Below, in pieces: positions 1 to 8,067 of a stretch of DNA of 64,000 nt. The notes beneath the pieces are model-generated. The model saw nothing but the letters and a program-made list of their open reading frames with translations. It made no database searches and was not told the origin of the DNA. The DNA comes from Hymenobacter oligotrophus (lineage in GTDB: Bacteria; Bacteroidota; Bacteroidia; Cytophagales; Hymenobacteraceae). The position numbers and the translations under genes are program-made. Position 1 is the first letter of the stretch. The number at the start of each line of letters is the position of its first letter. The stretch spans positions 2,852,001-2,916,000 of the forward strand of contig NZ_CP032317.1 of NCBI RefSeq assembly GCF_003574965.1, given 5' to 3'.

Positions 1-487
1 ACTCGCCGGGCGAGTGGCCGCTCACGAAGGCGTTTTCGGACCCGAACACGCTGAGCGCCGCGGCGCGTACCAGCTCGCGGGTAGGCGGGTACATCTCCAA
101 CGCCCAAGTACCGGCCAGCCCAATCAGGCTCCAGAGCAGGTAGGGCACCAGCAAAGTGCGCACCCGGCGTTTTACCCGTTCGCGGTGCGGCGTGCCGCCG
201 TCGTGAAAAGCAAACAGGAAGCCCGATATGCCAAACAGAATGGGAATGCGGAAACGGAACAGGCCATTCGCCAGGAAGTACTGCAGAAACGTGCCGACCG
301 ATAAGGGCTCATCTACCGGAGTGGCGAGCTGCAGGTAGCGCGGGTGCAGGTTGTAGGCGTGCACATACACCAGCAGCAGCATGGCCACCAACGACCAAAA
401 TCGCAGTTTCTGGCTCAAAAATGCGTCGAGCCCCTTGGGTTCAACGACTTCGTCGGCCGGAGTTGGGAGGTCGGCTACTATTTGCAT
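1..487 (-). CDS. Acyltransferase 3 family membrane protein (3' part outside window)
   Basis: The gene reads leftwards from an ATG at 487 and runs off the window edge, so only about 162 N-terminal residues are visible. A soluble stretch of about 35 residues is followed by hydrophobic segments (WSLVAMLLLVYVHAYN, then LFRFRIPILFGISGFLFAF and LLVPYLLWSLIGLAGTWAL). The order RIPILFGISGFLF, a short basic loop, then VPYLLWS is typical of the multi-pass acyltransferase 3 family (OafA/OpgC type), which acylates sugars or lipids at the inner membrane. The acceptor cannot be read from this fragment. ftsY lies downstream of its start on the same strand, with a terminator between them. Confidence 0.75.
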   Translation of the reverse strand, partial: MQIVADLPTPADEVVEPKGLDAFLSQKLRFWSLVAMLLLVYVHAYNLHPRYLQLATPVDEPLSVGTFLQYFLANGLFRFRIPILFGISGFLFAFHDGGTPHRERVKRRVRTLLVPYLLWSLIGLAGTWALEMYPPTRELVRAAALSVFGSENAFVSGHSPGE

Positions 488-585
488 ATCAACCAGATGC
501 ACCTAGGGGCGCAACGGTTGGTTAGTTAGTTAGAAGCTTACTCAAAATCAGTCGCATAATTGGGTGATGGGACTCCTAAGCAAAA

Positions 586-614
586 GAGCCGCTGCGCGTT
601 ACGCGCAGCGGCTC
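586..614 (-). terminator. Rho-independent terminator of ftsY
   Basis: A perfect 13-bp GC-rich stem (GAGCCGCTGCGCG with its complement) closes a 3-base loop. On the minus strand it is followed by TTTTGC. It lies 24 bases beyond the ftsY stop. Confidence 0.85.
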
Positions 615-637
615 CGAGTGCCCACCTAGGTGAGAAA

Positions 638-1618
638 CTATTTCTTCGAGAACAGTGAATCGACGAACGTGCGGCGGTCGAACAGCTGCAAATCGGTCAT
701 CTTCTCGCCCACGCCAATGTAGCGCACCGGTACGTTCAGCTGATCGGAAATGCCGATAACCACGCCGCCTTTGGCCGTGCCGTCGAGCTTGGTAATAGCC
801 AGGGCCGATACCTCGGTGGCTTTGGTGAACTCCTTGGCTTGCAAAAAGGCGTTTTGGCCCGTGCTCCCATCGAGCACCAGCAATACCTCGTGCGGTGCGT
901 CGGGAATTACCTTCTGCATCACGCGCTTAATCTTGCTCAGCTCGTTCATCAGGTTCACCTTGTTGTGCAGGCGCCCGGCGGTGTCGATGATGACCACATC
1001 GGCCTCCATTTCCACGCCTCGCTTCACGGCGTCGTAGGCCACGGAGGCCGGGTCGGTGTTCATGCCGTGCGAAATAACCGGCACGCCCACGCGCTGCCCC
1101 CAGATGATGAGCTGATCGACGGCCGCGGCCCGGAACGTATCAGCAGCACCTAGGACTACTTTTTTGCCGGCCGAGTGGAAACGGTGCGCGAGCTTGCCAA
1201 TGGTGGTGGTCTTGCCCACGCCATTCACGCCCACCACCATAATCACGAAGGGCTGGCCGTTGGCCTCGCGGTCGGCGCGCTCGAGCACGGCCGTGGAGCC
1301 GGAGTCGTTTTTCTGGAGCAGGTCGGCAATTTCTTCGCGCAAAATGCGGTCGAGCTCCGAAGTGCCCACGTACTTGTCGCGGGCCACGCGCTTCTCGATG
1401 CGGTCAATCACCTTCACGGTGGTGTCAATGCCCACATCGGCGTGCACCAGCACCGATTCCAGGTCGTCGAGCACTTCTTCGTCGACGGTGTTCTTGCCTA
1501 CAACGGCTTTGCTTAGTTGGTCAAAAAAGCTGGTTTTGGTTTTCTCCAGTCCTTTGTCCAGCGATTCGCGCTGCTCTTTGTTTTCCTTGTCCTTCTTAAA
1601 AAAATCGAAAAGGCCCAT
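638..1618 (-). CDS. ftsY: Signal recognition particle receptor FtsY
   Basis: SRP receptor GTPase that docks ribosome–SRP complexes at the inner membrane for co-translational insertion. The protein has 326 aa. A short charged N-terminus (about residues 1–25, no long acidic A domain) is followed by the helical N domain. The G domain shows GVNGVGKTT (130–138), DTFRAAA (160–166), DTAGR (212–216) and TKLDGTAKGG near 278. These are the complete SRP-GTPase motifs, including the insertion-box DTFRAAA. It is the last gene of the rpmG–DUF4295–ftsY cluster, but a hairpin and a low-complexity inverted repeat separate it from DUF4295, so it may have its own promoter. Identity is certain. Confidence 0.98.
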   Translation of the reverse strand: MGLFDFFKKDKENKEQRESLDKGLEKTKTSFFDQLSKAVVGKNTVDEEVLDDLESVLVHADVGIDTTVKVIDRIEKRVARDKYVGTSELDRILREEIADLLQKNDSGSTAVLERADREANGQPFVIMVVGVNGVGKTTTIGKLAHRFHSAGKKVVLGAADTFRAAAVDQLIIWGQRVGVPVISHGMNTDPASVAYDAVKRGVEMEADVVIIDTAGRLHNKVNLMNELSKIKRVMQKVIPDAPHEVLLVLDGSTGQNAFLQAKEFTKATEVSALAITKLDGTAKGGVVIGISDQLNVPVRYIGVGEKMTDLQLFDRRTFVDSLFSKK

Positions 1619-1621
1619 GGG

Positions 1622-1740
1622 TTAGGTCTGAGGGATTAGGTCTTGGTACTTAGCGCAACACGCTAAGCCAATAAGTTTGGCTTTGGCAGCCAAGGGCACG
1701 CAACTAAGACCTAAGCCCTAATCACCAAGCCCTAACAACG
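1622..1740. repeat. Low-complexity imperfect inverted repeat between DUF4295 and ftsY
   Basis: The left arm (about 1622–1655) repeats GGTCTGAGGGATTAGGTCTT-like words. The right arm (about 1704–1738) reads CTAAGACCTAAGCCCTAATC. The arms are imperfectly complementary across a spacer that contains its own small palindrome (TTAGCG…CGCTAA). It has the same architecture as the inverted repeats near 13.8, 53.6 and 61.1 kb. It fills the ftsY upstream region. Confidence 0.6.
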
Positions 1741-1743
1741 CAA

Positions 1744-1768
1744 AAAAGTCCCACGAAAAGGCGGGACT
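1744..1768 (-). terminator. Terminator-like hairpin downstream of DUF4295
   Basis: On the minus strand AAGTCCC, a loop, then GGGACTT is followed directly by more T residues (GGGACTTTTTTG). It lies about 95 bases past the DUF4295 stop. It would end or attenuate transcription before ftsY. Confidence 0.7.
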
Positions 1769-1860
1769 TCTTCACTATTCGACGAGTGCGTAGCGGCTGC
1801 CCCGAGGGGAACCGGATGGGCGTTGGCACAGCCGTTCGACCGTACGCACTCGGTAAATTC

Positions 1861-2022
1861 TTACTTGCTGCCGGAGGCGAGGAACTCCTGCACCTTGTCA
1901 ACGGGTACCATTTCCTCCTTGAAGGTGTAGGCACCGGTTTTGGGCGAGCGGACGGCGCGGATAACCTTGGCCCAATCCTTACCGCCCGAAGTCTTCAGCG
2001 TAGCAACTACTTTCTTTGCCAT
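1861..2022 (-). CDS. DUF4295 family small basic protein
   Basis: A 53-aa protein beginning MAKKVVATLKTSGGKDWAKV and ending FLASGSK. It is lysine-rich with a conserved RSPKTGAYTFKEEMVP core. This matches the small DUF4295 family of Bacteroidota, whose members sit between rpmG and ftsY. The start lies 8 bases after the rpmG stop, so the two are co-transcribed. The function is unknown. The position beside ribosomal proteins and the basic composition suggest a ribosome-associated role, which is inference. Confidence 0.93.
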   Translation of the reverse strand: MAKKVVATLKTSGGKDWAKVIRAVRSPKTGAYTFKEEMVPVDKVQEFLASGSK

Positions 2023-2030
2023 GACTCAGC

Positions 2031-2213
2031 TTACTTGATTTCTTTGTGGACGGTCATTTTCTTCAGCACCGAGTTGTATTTCTTCAACTCAATGCGCTCC
2101 GGCGTATTTTTCCGGTTTTTCGTGGTGATGTAGCGCGAGGTGCCCGGCTGGCCCGAGTTCTTGTGCTCGGTGCACTCCAGGATTACCTGCACCCGGTTTC
2201 CTTTCTTGGCCAT
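2031..2213 (-). CDS. rpmG: 50S ribosomal protein L33
   Basis: A 60-aa large-subunit protein with the family pattern: [17 protein letters not shown] at the start, then the [20 protein letters not shown] core. It lacks the four zinc-binding cysteines of the C+ form (only one Cys, in LECTEH), so it is the zinc-independent C− type. It is followed after 8 bases by DUF4295. A canonical promoter lies 41 bases upstream. Unusually, rpmB is not its direct neighbour: an aminopeptidase P gene lies between them. Confidence 0.97.
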   Translation of the reverse strand: MAKKGNRVQVILECTEHKNSGQPGTSRYITTKNRKNTPERIELKKYNSVLKKMTVHKEIK

Positions 2214-2253
2214 CGTGATACAGTCAGGACGTGGGTTTTCGATTTTAGGACTG

Positions 2254-2284
2254 CAAAGATACGAGTTGTTTCGACAATGTCAAA
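2254..2284 (-). promoter_or_regulatory. Bacteroidota-type promoter of rpmG–DUF4295
   Basis: Read on the minus strand: TTTG (2284–2281), exactly 19 bases, then TATCTTTG (2261–2254). This fits the known Bacteroidota primary sigma consensus (-33 TTTG, -7 TAnnTTTG). It is the best promoter visible in the window. Confidence 0.85.
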
Positions 2285-2363
2285 CAACAGAAGTAGAAAC
2301 CGTTGCGGGGGCTATTTATACCCACCCGGAAATCGTGCTTTGCGCCTTGGTTGCTGCAAAAAT

Positions 2364-2403
2364 AAGCGCGCCCAGGCACATATGCTTGCCTAGGCGCGCT
2401 TTT
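2364..2403 (-). terminator. Terminator of the aminopeptidase P gene
   Basis: On the minus strand AAGCGCGCCTAGGCA pairs with TGCCTGGGCGCGCTT around a 9–10 base loop, followed by ATTTTTGC. One arm contains a CCTAGG hexamer. It begins 23 bases after the stop of the M24 peptidase gene. Confidence 0.85.
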
Positions 2404-2425
2404 ATCGACGCTGAAAATGGGCGCG

Positions 2426-4075
2426 TTAGTTCTTCAGATTAGGCAGCTTGAAGTCGTCGAGGGCGCTGGATTTGGCCATCATGGCTTCTATATCGGCTAC
2501 CGTACGCGGTGCTTCCTTCGAGAGGTTGTCGTAGCCCGATGGGGTAATGAGAATGTCGTCCTCGATGCGCACGCCAATGTTCCACCACTTTTTGTCGCAG
2601 GGGCTGCCTTCGGGAATGTAGATGCCCGGCTCCACGGTAATCACGTTGCCGGCCCGCAGCGGGCCGTACGTGCCGCGGTCGTGCACATCGAGCCCTAGGT
2701 AGTGCGAGGTGCCGTGCGGGAAATAGCGGCGCACTTCGGCGTCGGTTTTGATGATGCCCAAGCGCTTGAGGCCTTCGGTGATAACGGCCTGCGCGGCTTT
2801 GTGCGGGGCCTGAAACTCGGCGCCGGGTTTGCACTCTTTAAAGCTAGCTTCCTGGGCTGCCAGCACCAATTCGTAAATCTCGCGCTGCGCCGGCGAAAAC
2901 TTGCCCGAGGGCGGAATGGTGCGCGTTACGTCGGCGGTGTAGCCGTGGTACTCCGCCCCGCAATCCATCAGCAGCAGCTCGTTGCCAATGCGCGGCTTGT
3001 CGTTGGTTTCGTAGTGCAGCACGCAGGCGTTGTTGCCCGCGCCCACAATGCTGGGGTAGCCCTCGAACTCGGCCCCGTACTTTTTGTACACGTACTCGTG
3101 CAGGCCTTGGATTTCCATTTCGCCCATGTCGGGCTTGGTGGCCTTCATCACCTCCTGCTGCCCCACGGCCGAAATGCGCACGGCTTGGCGCAGCAGCTTC
3201 AGCTCCTCCGGCGTCTTTACCTCGCGCATTTGGCTTAGCAGCTCGTCGAGGGTGGTGGCATCGAAGCGCGAAACCGGGCGCGAGGTTACCACTTTCTGGC
3301 GGTCGGCGTCGGATTCGGCCTTGAGGTAGGCTTGCACATAAGCGTCGGTGGCGAGTTGCGGCTGGGCGCTTGCGAGGTTGGTGAGGTAGGGCCGCAGCTC
3401 GGTTGCGTTGGCCGTGCCGTAGCGCTGAATCATTTTGTGCGCTTCGCCTACCGCCGGGTTGAAATCGGCGGGCAAATTGGCTTTTTGCCGGAAGCTGGCT
3501 ACTAAGTCGTGCAGGTCGGCCGGGTTGCGCGGGTCGTTGGCTGCATCGGCCGGCATCGTCAGCATCAGCACCTGCCCAAAGTTGCTCCACGTTATGGGCG
3601 CGGCAGCAAACTCGGTGTTGTCGGCGGTGTACTGCAAGCCCAGTTGCTGCTTGGCGCCATCTTTACCTAGGCGGCGGCCCGTCCACATTTCGCGGCCGGC
3701 GTTGCGCGGCTGCACGTACAGCGCCTCTGTTATGCCCGCTTGGCCCCCTAGGTTTTGCGGTTCTTTAAACAGCACCAGCACGGCATCGGGCTCGGTGTAG
3801 CCCGTGAGGTAGTACAAGTCGGGGTGCTGGTGGTAGATGTAGCTTACGTCGTTGGCGCGGTTGCGCACCGGCGAGGCAAACAGTACCGCCACCGAACCGG
3901 CGGGCATTTGCTGGCGCAACAGCTCGCGCCGCCCCTTGTGAAAATCAGCGCTCAAAAAATCAGTGGGCCGCTCGTTGGTGGCCTGGCGCTGGGCCTGGGC
4001 GGGTTCGAGGCCTAGGGCACCTAGGCAGAGCAGGGCAAAAGCTCCTTGGCGGAGCCACAACGGGGTTCGGAGCAT
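2426..4075 (-). CDS. Exported aminopeptidase P family (M24) metallopeptidase
   Basis: A 549-aa protein. A signal peptide (about residues 1–29, ending EPAQAQ) predicts export to the periplasm. The aminopeptidase P N-terminal domain follows (SVAVLFASPVRNR…DLYYLTGYTEPDAVLVL). The C-terminal pita-bread M24 domain shows the metal ligands: the two Asp in MDCGAEYHGYTADVTRT, His in GTSHYLGLDVHDRG, Glu in VEPGIYIPEG and Glu in VRIEDD. It would remove an N-terminal residue preceding proline. It has its own terminator and sits between rpmB and rpmG, which are normally adjacent in this phylum. This looks like an insertion into the cluster. Confidence 0.93.
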   Translation of the reverse strand: MLRTPLWLRQGAFALLCLGALGLEPAQAQRQATNERPTDFLSADFHKGRRELLRQQMPAGSVAVLFASPVRNRANDVSYIYHQHPDLYYLTGYTEPDAVLVLFKEPQNLGGQAGITEALYVQPRNAGREMWTGRRLGKDGAKQQLGLQYTADNTEFAAAPITWSNFGQVLMLTMPADAANDPRNPADLHDLVASFRQKANLPADFNPAVGEAHKMIQRYGTANATELRPYLTNLASAQPQLATDAYVQAYLKAESDADRQKVVTSRPVSRFDATTLDELLSQMREVKTPEELKLLRQAVRISAVGQQEVMKATKPDMGEMEIQGLHEYVYKKYGAEFEGYPSIVGAGNNACVLHYETNDKPRIGNELLLMDCGAEYHGYTADVTRTIPPSGKFSPAQREIYELVLAAQEASFKECKPGAEFQAPHKAAQAVITEGLKRLGIIKTDAEVRRYFPHGTSHYLGLDVHDRGTYGPLRAGNVITVEPGIYIPEGSPCDKKWWNIGVRIEDDILITPSGYDNLSKEAPRTVADIEAMMAKSSALDDFKLPNLKN

Positions 4076-4145
4076 AGTAAAAGCCGCGGCCGTGAGGTGC
4101 GCAGTTGCGGTGGTGCGAGTTAGTAGGTTAGGCGACTAAAGCAAA

Positions 4146-4210
4146 AGAAGCGAGATTTTGGCTGAAGGTTGCGCGCCACAGGCGGCAACATCGGCCAAAA
4201 TCTCGCTTCT
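4146..4210 (-). terminator. Long hairpin downstream of rpmB
   Basis: A 17-bp perfect stem (4146–4162 with 4194–4210, core GCGAGATTTTGGC) encloses a second small hairpin (GTTGC…GCAAC, about 4169–4190). On the minus strand the outer stem is followed by TTTTGC, so it should terminate rpmB transcription before the peptidase gene. Confidence 0.8.
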
Positions 4211-4257
4211 GAGATATGCAGTAAGCCATGCGCCCGAAAACGGGCACGCGTCGTAGC

Positions 4258-4497
4258 TTAGTAAACTACGTAGCCTTCTTGCTTAGCTTTTTTCAACACG
4301 GCCATGATGCCGTTCTTGTTGATCGTGCGGATGGTAGAAGCGGCTACGCGCAGGGTTACCCATGCATCCTCCTCGGGGATGTAGAAACGCTTCTTCTGCA
4401 GGTTCGGGTAGAACTTGCGCTTCGTCTTGTTGTTGGCGTGCGACACGTTGTTACCAACGCGCGTGCGCTTGCCGGTCAGATCACAAACTCGGGCCAT
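4258..4497 (-). CDS. rpmB: 50S ribosomal protein L28
   Basis: A 79-aa large-subunit protein. [20 protein letters not shown] at the N-terminus, then [19 protein letters not shown] and [16 protein letters not shown], is the full L28 pattern of Bacteroidota. Its stop is followed by a strong hairpin, so it is a monocistronic unit here. The usual downstream partner rpmG lies 2 kb away beyond the M24 peptidase gene. Confidence 0.97.
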   Translation of the reverse strand: MARVCDLTGKRTRVGNNVSHANNKTKRKFYPNLQKKRFYIPEEDAWVTLRVAASTIRTINKNGIMAVLKKAKQEGYVVY

Positions 4498-4630
4498 GGC
4501 TATGTGTTACTTGAGATGACAATGCGGGAAACAGGGGCGCAAATATCGGCAAAACTCCGGATTAGTCAAACTTCTGCCGAAAATTCATGAGGCAGAGCTT
4601 GTTGCCTAGTTGGCTGAAGCGCTACCGCTC

Positions 4631-4798
<168 letters not shown>

Positions 4799-5179
4799 CT
4801 AACCCCGTACGGCCGCAATGCATTCAATCTCAACCAATGCTTCGAGCGGCAAACGCGATACTTCTACCGTGGTGCGGGCCGGGCGGTGCTCTCCAAATAC
4901 CTCGGCGTACACGGCGTTCATGCGCTGAAAGTCGGCGAAGTTCTTCAGGAATACGGTCGTCTTTACGATGTCCTGCAGGCCCAGGCCGTGCGCCGACAGC
5001 ACCGTACCTAGGTTAGCCAGCGCCTGCCGGGTTTGAACCTCAATGGTGGTGCCCTCGAGCTGCATGGTTTGGGGGTTCAGGGGCGTTTGGCCCGAGCAGA
5101 ACACCAGACCGCCCGTTACGATGGCCTGCGAGTAGGGCCCAACAGCTTTGGGCGCATCGGGGTGGTGGATGAATTGCAT
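4799..5179 (-). CDS. ridA: RidA family (YjgF/YER057c/UK114) deaminase
   Basis: A 126-aa protein starting MQFIHHPDAPKAVGPYSQAI. Family landmarks are GPYSQA, FCSGQTPLNPQT, the TTVFLKNFADFQRMN helix, and the active-site Arg in RPARTTVEVSRLP with Glu in IECIAAVRG. RidA trimers hydrolyse reactive enamine/imine intermediates released by PLP enzymes. An upstream in-frame ATG would add 25 residues with no family similarity, so the internal ATG is preferred. The PLP enzyme RocD is encoded divergently next door. Confidence 0.92.
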   Translation of the reverse strand: MQFIHHPDAPKAVGPYSQAIVTGGLVFCSGQTPLNPQTMQLEGTTIEVQTRQALANLGTVLSAHGLGLQDIVKTTVFLKNFADFQRMNAVYAEVFGEHRPARTTVEVSRLPLEALVEIECIAAVRG

Positions 5180-5440
5180 GTGCTGGAAAGCATGAGGTTG
5201 GTTGCCGGGCAAAGGTATTACCCAAAGCCGAGGTACCCGCCGCCTGCCGGGCACCCGGCCCCTTCCCCGCGCTGTTGCGCGGGCTATTCTTCAGCACCGG
5301 CAGCGGGCCTTCGCGGCTGAATTTTAGGTACCCGAACCCCGGCCGCAGTTAGAGGTTAGGTATGCGAAGTTCACGGCACCAAGCCTATTTTGTTATTGTT
5401 CAGACGCTTGCCTGGCCATACCCACGCAGCCTGAAATCCG

Positions 5441-5448
5441 TACTTTTG
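5441..5448 (+). promoter_or_regulatory. Possible -7 element upstream of rocD
   Basis: TACTTTTG matches the Bacteroidota -7 consensus TAnnTTTG, 40 bases before the rocD ATG. No convincing -33 TTTG is seen at the expected spacing, so this is tentative. Confidence 0.4.
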
Positions 5449-5488
5449 GGCATCGCACCCATGTTTAGCTTCCTAAAAATTTCCCACT

Positions 5489-6751
5489 ATGTCCGTTAGC
5501 ACGCCTCCCGCCACCGCCGCTCCCATTCAGCTGAGCAGCCACGATTTGATGCAGCTCGAAGACCGTTACGGCGCGCACAACTACCACCCCCTGCCGGTGG
5601 TGCTGAGCCGCGGCGAAGGCGTGCACCTGTGGGATGTAGAAGGCAAGCACTACTACGATTTTCTGTCGGCGTACTCGGCCGTAAACCAAGGCCATTGCCA
5701 CCCGCGCATCATCAATGCCCTTATCGAGCAGGCGCAAAAGCTTACGCTCACTTCGCGCGCGTTTTTCAACGACCAGTTGGGCCGGGCCGAGAAGTACCTG
5801 TGCGAGCTGTTCAACTACGACAAAGCCCTGCTGATGAACTCGGGTGCCGAAGCCGTGGAAACCGCCCTGAAGCTGGCCCGCCGCTGGGGTTACGAGAAAA
5901 AAGGCATTGCGCCCAACCAGGCGCGCATCATCGTGGCCGAGCACAACTTCCATGGCCGCACCACGGGTATCATTTCCTTCAGCACCGACCCCGACAGCAC
6001 GGGCGGCTTCGGCCCCTACATGCCCGGCTACCAAGTAGTACCCTACGACGACCTGGCCGCCCTAGAGGCCGCGGTGCAGGAACCGCACGTGTGCGCTTTC
6101 ATGGTTGAGCCCATTCAGGGCGAAGCCGGCGTGGTAGTGCCTTCGGATGGCTACCTGGCCCACGCGCACGCCATCTGCAAAAAGCACAACGTGCTGATGA
6201 TTGCCGACGAGATTCAGACGGGCCTAGGTCGCACGGGCGAGCTGCTGGCTTCGTGCTACGAGGGCCTACACGCCGACATCCTGATTCTGGGCAAGGCCCT
6301 GAGCGGCGGCGTGCTGCCGGTATCGGCCGTGCTGGCGCGCAACGAAATCATGCTGGGCATTAAGCCCGGGCAGCACGGCTCTACGTTCGGCGGCAACCCT
6401 TTGGCTTGCACCGTGTTGGTGGCTGCCTTGGATGTGCTGCTCGAAGAAAAACTGACCGAAAACGCCCGGGCTCTGGGCGAGGTATTCCGCGAGCGGATGC
6501 GCCGCGTGCAGGCCAAGCGCCCCGAAGTGGTGGAGCTGGTGCGCGGCAAAGGCTTGCTGAACGCCGTGGTAATTAAGCCGGCTTCCGACGGCCGCACCGC
6601 TTGGGATGTGTGCGTAACGCTCATGGAGCGCGGCGTGCTGGCCAAGCCCACCCACGGCGACATCATCCGGTTTGCGCCGCCGCTGGTTATCACCGAGGAG
6701 CAATTGCACGAAGCCTGCGACATCATCGAGCAAGTAATCATGGAGTTTTAG
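5489..6751 (+). CDS. rocD: Ornithine aminotransferase
   Basis: A 420-aa class-III PLP aminotransferase that converts ornithine and 2-oxoglutarate to glutamate semialdehyde and glutamate. Visible are the N-terminal [20 protein letters not shown] signature, the phosphate-binding [19 protein letters not shown] (118–136), the cofactor Asp in [13 protein letters not shown] (from 239), and the Schiff-base lysine K269 in [16 protein letters not shown]. The [10 protein letters not shown] start is specific to ornithine over acetylornithine transaminases. It is transcribed alone and ends in a strong terminator. It links proline and arginine metabolism with the carAB region at 23–29 kb. Confidence 0.95.
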   Translation: MSVSTPPATAAPIQLSSHDLMQLEDRYGAHNYHPLPVVLSRGEGVHLWDVEGKHYYDFLSAYSAVNQGHCHPRIINALIEQAQKLTLTSRAFFNDQLGRAEKYLCELFNYDKALLMNSGAEAVETALKLARRWGYEKKGIAPNQARIIVAEHNFHGRTTGIISFSTDPDSTGGFGPYMPGYQVVPYDDLAALEAAVQEPHVCAFMVEPIQGEAGVVVPSDGYLAHAHAICKKHNVLMIADEIQTGLGRTGELLASCYEGLHADILILGKALSGGVLPVSAVLARNEIMLGIKPGQHGSTFGGNPLACTVLVAALDVLLEEKLTENARALGEVFRERMRRVQAKRPEVVELVRGKGLLNAVVIKPASDGRTAWDVCVTLMERGVLAKPTHGDIIRFAPPLVITEEQLHEACDIIEQVIMEF

Positions 6752-6776
6752 CACTCCGGCAGTACCAGCGCGTACC

Positions 6777-6815
6777 AAGCGGACGACCTTCCCTAGGTCG
6801 TCCGCTTGTGTTTTT
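6777..6815 (+). terminator. Terminator of rocD
   Basis: AAGCGGACGACC pairs perfectly with GGTCGTCCGCTT around a loop containing part of a CCTAGG site, followed by GTGTTTTTG. It begins 26 bases after the stop. Confidence 0.9.
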
Positions 6816-7010
6816 GGGGCCAGCACCTAGGGCGTTGATCGAGGTCGTCTTAAAGCGCTTTCTAGGTTATAGCCCAAGCATTTACAAAGCGTCCGACCAG
6901 CCAATGCGGCAATTCGGAGCGCCGCGGAACGCTTTCGGCCAGTGCCGCGGTTTGGCCACTGCGGCACCGCTTAGGTTTGTGCCGTTGGTAGTGCTTTTTA
7001 TTCCCCGTTT

Positions 7011-7247
7011 ATGTTAGCTCGTTACGCCCTTTTGCTCGGTATGTCGGCCCTTGGCTTGGCCAGTTGCCAAACCAGCCGTTCGGCTTTTGGTTCGCACGCC
7101 TCTCCAGCTGTGGCCATGCTCCCAGCCGATAGCACGCGGGTGGTGCTGATGCACGACTCGCAAAGCCCCGAGCCAACGCGCGTGGTGGTGCCGGCCTCCG
7201 AGGTGGAGGCCCCGGCGGCACCCAGGGCAAAAAGCAACCGCCAATAG
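7011..7247 (+). CDS. Small predicted lipoprotein
   Basis: A 78-aa ORF. MLARYALLLGMSALGLASC is a lipoprotein signal with lipobox LASC, so the mature protein would be membrane-anchored through Cys19. The remaining 60 residues are Ala/Pro/Ser-rich with no recognisable domain. A hairpin terminator follows 31 bases after the stop, which supports a real transcription unit. The function is unknown. Confidence 0.6.
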   Translation: MLARYALLLGMSALGLASCQTSRSAFGSHASPAVAMLPADSTRVVLMHDSQSPEPTRVVVPASEVEAPAAPRAKSNRQ

Positions 7248-7277
7248 GAATACATCATTATGGTTTGGTAAATGACA

Positions 7278-7305
7278 ATTGGCCCGGCAATTATGCCGGG
7301 CCAAT
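7278..7305 (+). terminator. Terminator hairpin
   Basis: ATTGGCCCGGCA and its exact complement enclose a 4-base loop (ATTA), followed by GTTGTTTG. It ends the small lipoprotein unit. Confidence 0.8.
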
Positions 7306-7469
7306 GTTGTTTGCGGGCGGTTGATGCGCCCCGCTTGCCGCCTAACCAACGGGCTGCCTTGGGCCAGGCCACGGTTTGCACCTAGGGCAAGGCCCGACGC
7401 CCTCCAGAGCCGCGGCCTGATTTGCCATCAGGCGCTGGCCATCGAGGTTTTGGCGTATGTTGTTGAGCC

Positions 7470-7997
7470 ATGCCCAAATTCCTTGTCCTTGCTTGCCTGT
7501 TGCCGGCGCTGCTGGGCAGCTGCCGCCCGGGGCGCGAGGCATGTTACTTTGCCTACCGCTCGGCGTCGGTGCCTGCTGCCGTGGCCGTAAAACCCGGTTT
7601 GGTTCACCCAAAGCCCGTGCGCTTGGCTGCGCCCGAAACCAGTGTGGTTACGGCTTTGTCGGCGCCGCCCGCAGCGGCGGAACAGCCCCGGCTGCGTTTG
7701 CAGCCAGCCGCGGTGCGGGCCGGTACCCCTGCCCCGGCCCGGCTAACTCGTACTGTTTTGCCGCCTGTTTTGCCGCGCGTGGCGCGCCGCTCGCATAGCG
7801 CGGCACAGCAGGCACGGCCGCGGCGCGTCGGCAAGGGCACCTGGCTGGAGTTGCTCGGTTGGGTGGTGGCCCTGGGCGGCATTGGGTTAGGCGTATGGCT
7901 AGGAGGCTGGCTTGGGTTGCTGGTGGCGTTGGTGTTGATGGCCGTGGGCATGCTGGTGGGCTTGTTCGGAACCTTCGTCAATGGCAACTTGCCTTAG
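7470..7997 (+). CDS. Predicted lipoprotein with C-terminal membrane segments
   Basis: A 175-aa ORF. MPKFLVLACLLPALLGSC is a lipoprotein signal (lipobox LGSC). The middle (about 35–125) is Ala/Pro/Arg-rich and probably unstructured. The end carries two hydrophobic glycine-rich stretches (LELLGWVVALGGIGLGVWLG and LLVALVLMAVGMLVGLFG) that look like a transmembrane hairpin. A lipid anchor plus a C-terminal membrane hairpin is unusual. No family is recognised. The stop lies 70 bases before hemB. Confidence 0.6.
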   Translation: MPKFLVLACLLPALLGSCRPGREACYFAYRSASVPAAVAVKPGLVHPKPVRLAAPETSVVTALSAPPAAAEQPRLRLQPAAVRAGTPAPARLTRTVLPPVLPRVARRSHSAAQQARPRRVGKGTWLELLGWVVALGGIGLGVWLGGWLGLLVALVLMAVGMLVGLFGTFVNGNLP

Positions 7998-8024
7998 CCT
8001 GGCGTGCGCTCTTGCCCGCAACTT

Positions 8025-8032
8025 TATCTTTG
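8025..8032 (+). promoter_or_regulatory. Possible -7 element upstream of hemB
   Basis: TATCTTTG, an exact TAnnTTTG match, lies 35 bases before the hemB ATG. A correctly spaced -33 element is not obvious. Confidence 0.45.
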
Positions 8033-8067
8033 CGCCGGCTGTTTTGCCCGGCTGATCTACTTTTCCT

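Noticed and set aside
1722-1934. 70-codon minus-strand frame overlapping DUF4295
   Set aside because: Out of frame with the real 53-residue DUF4295 gene, which matches the family end to end.
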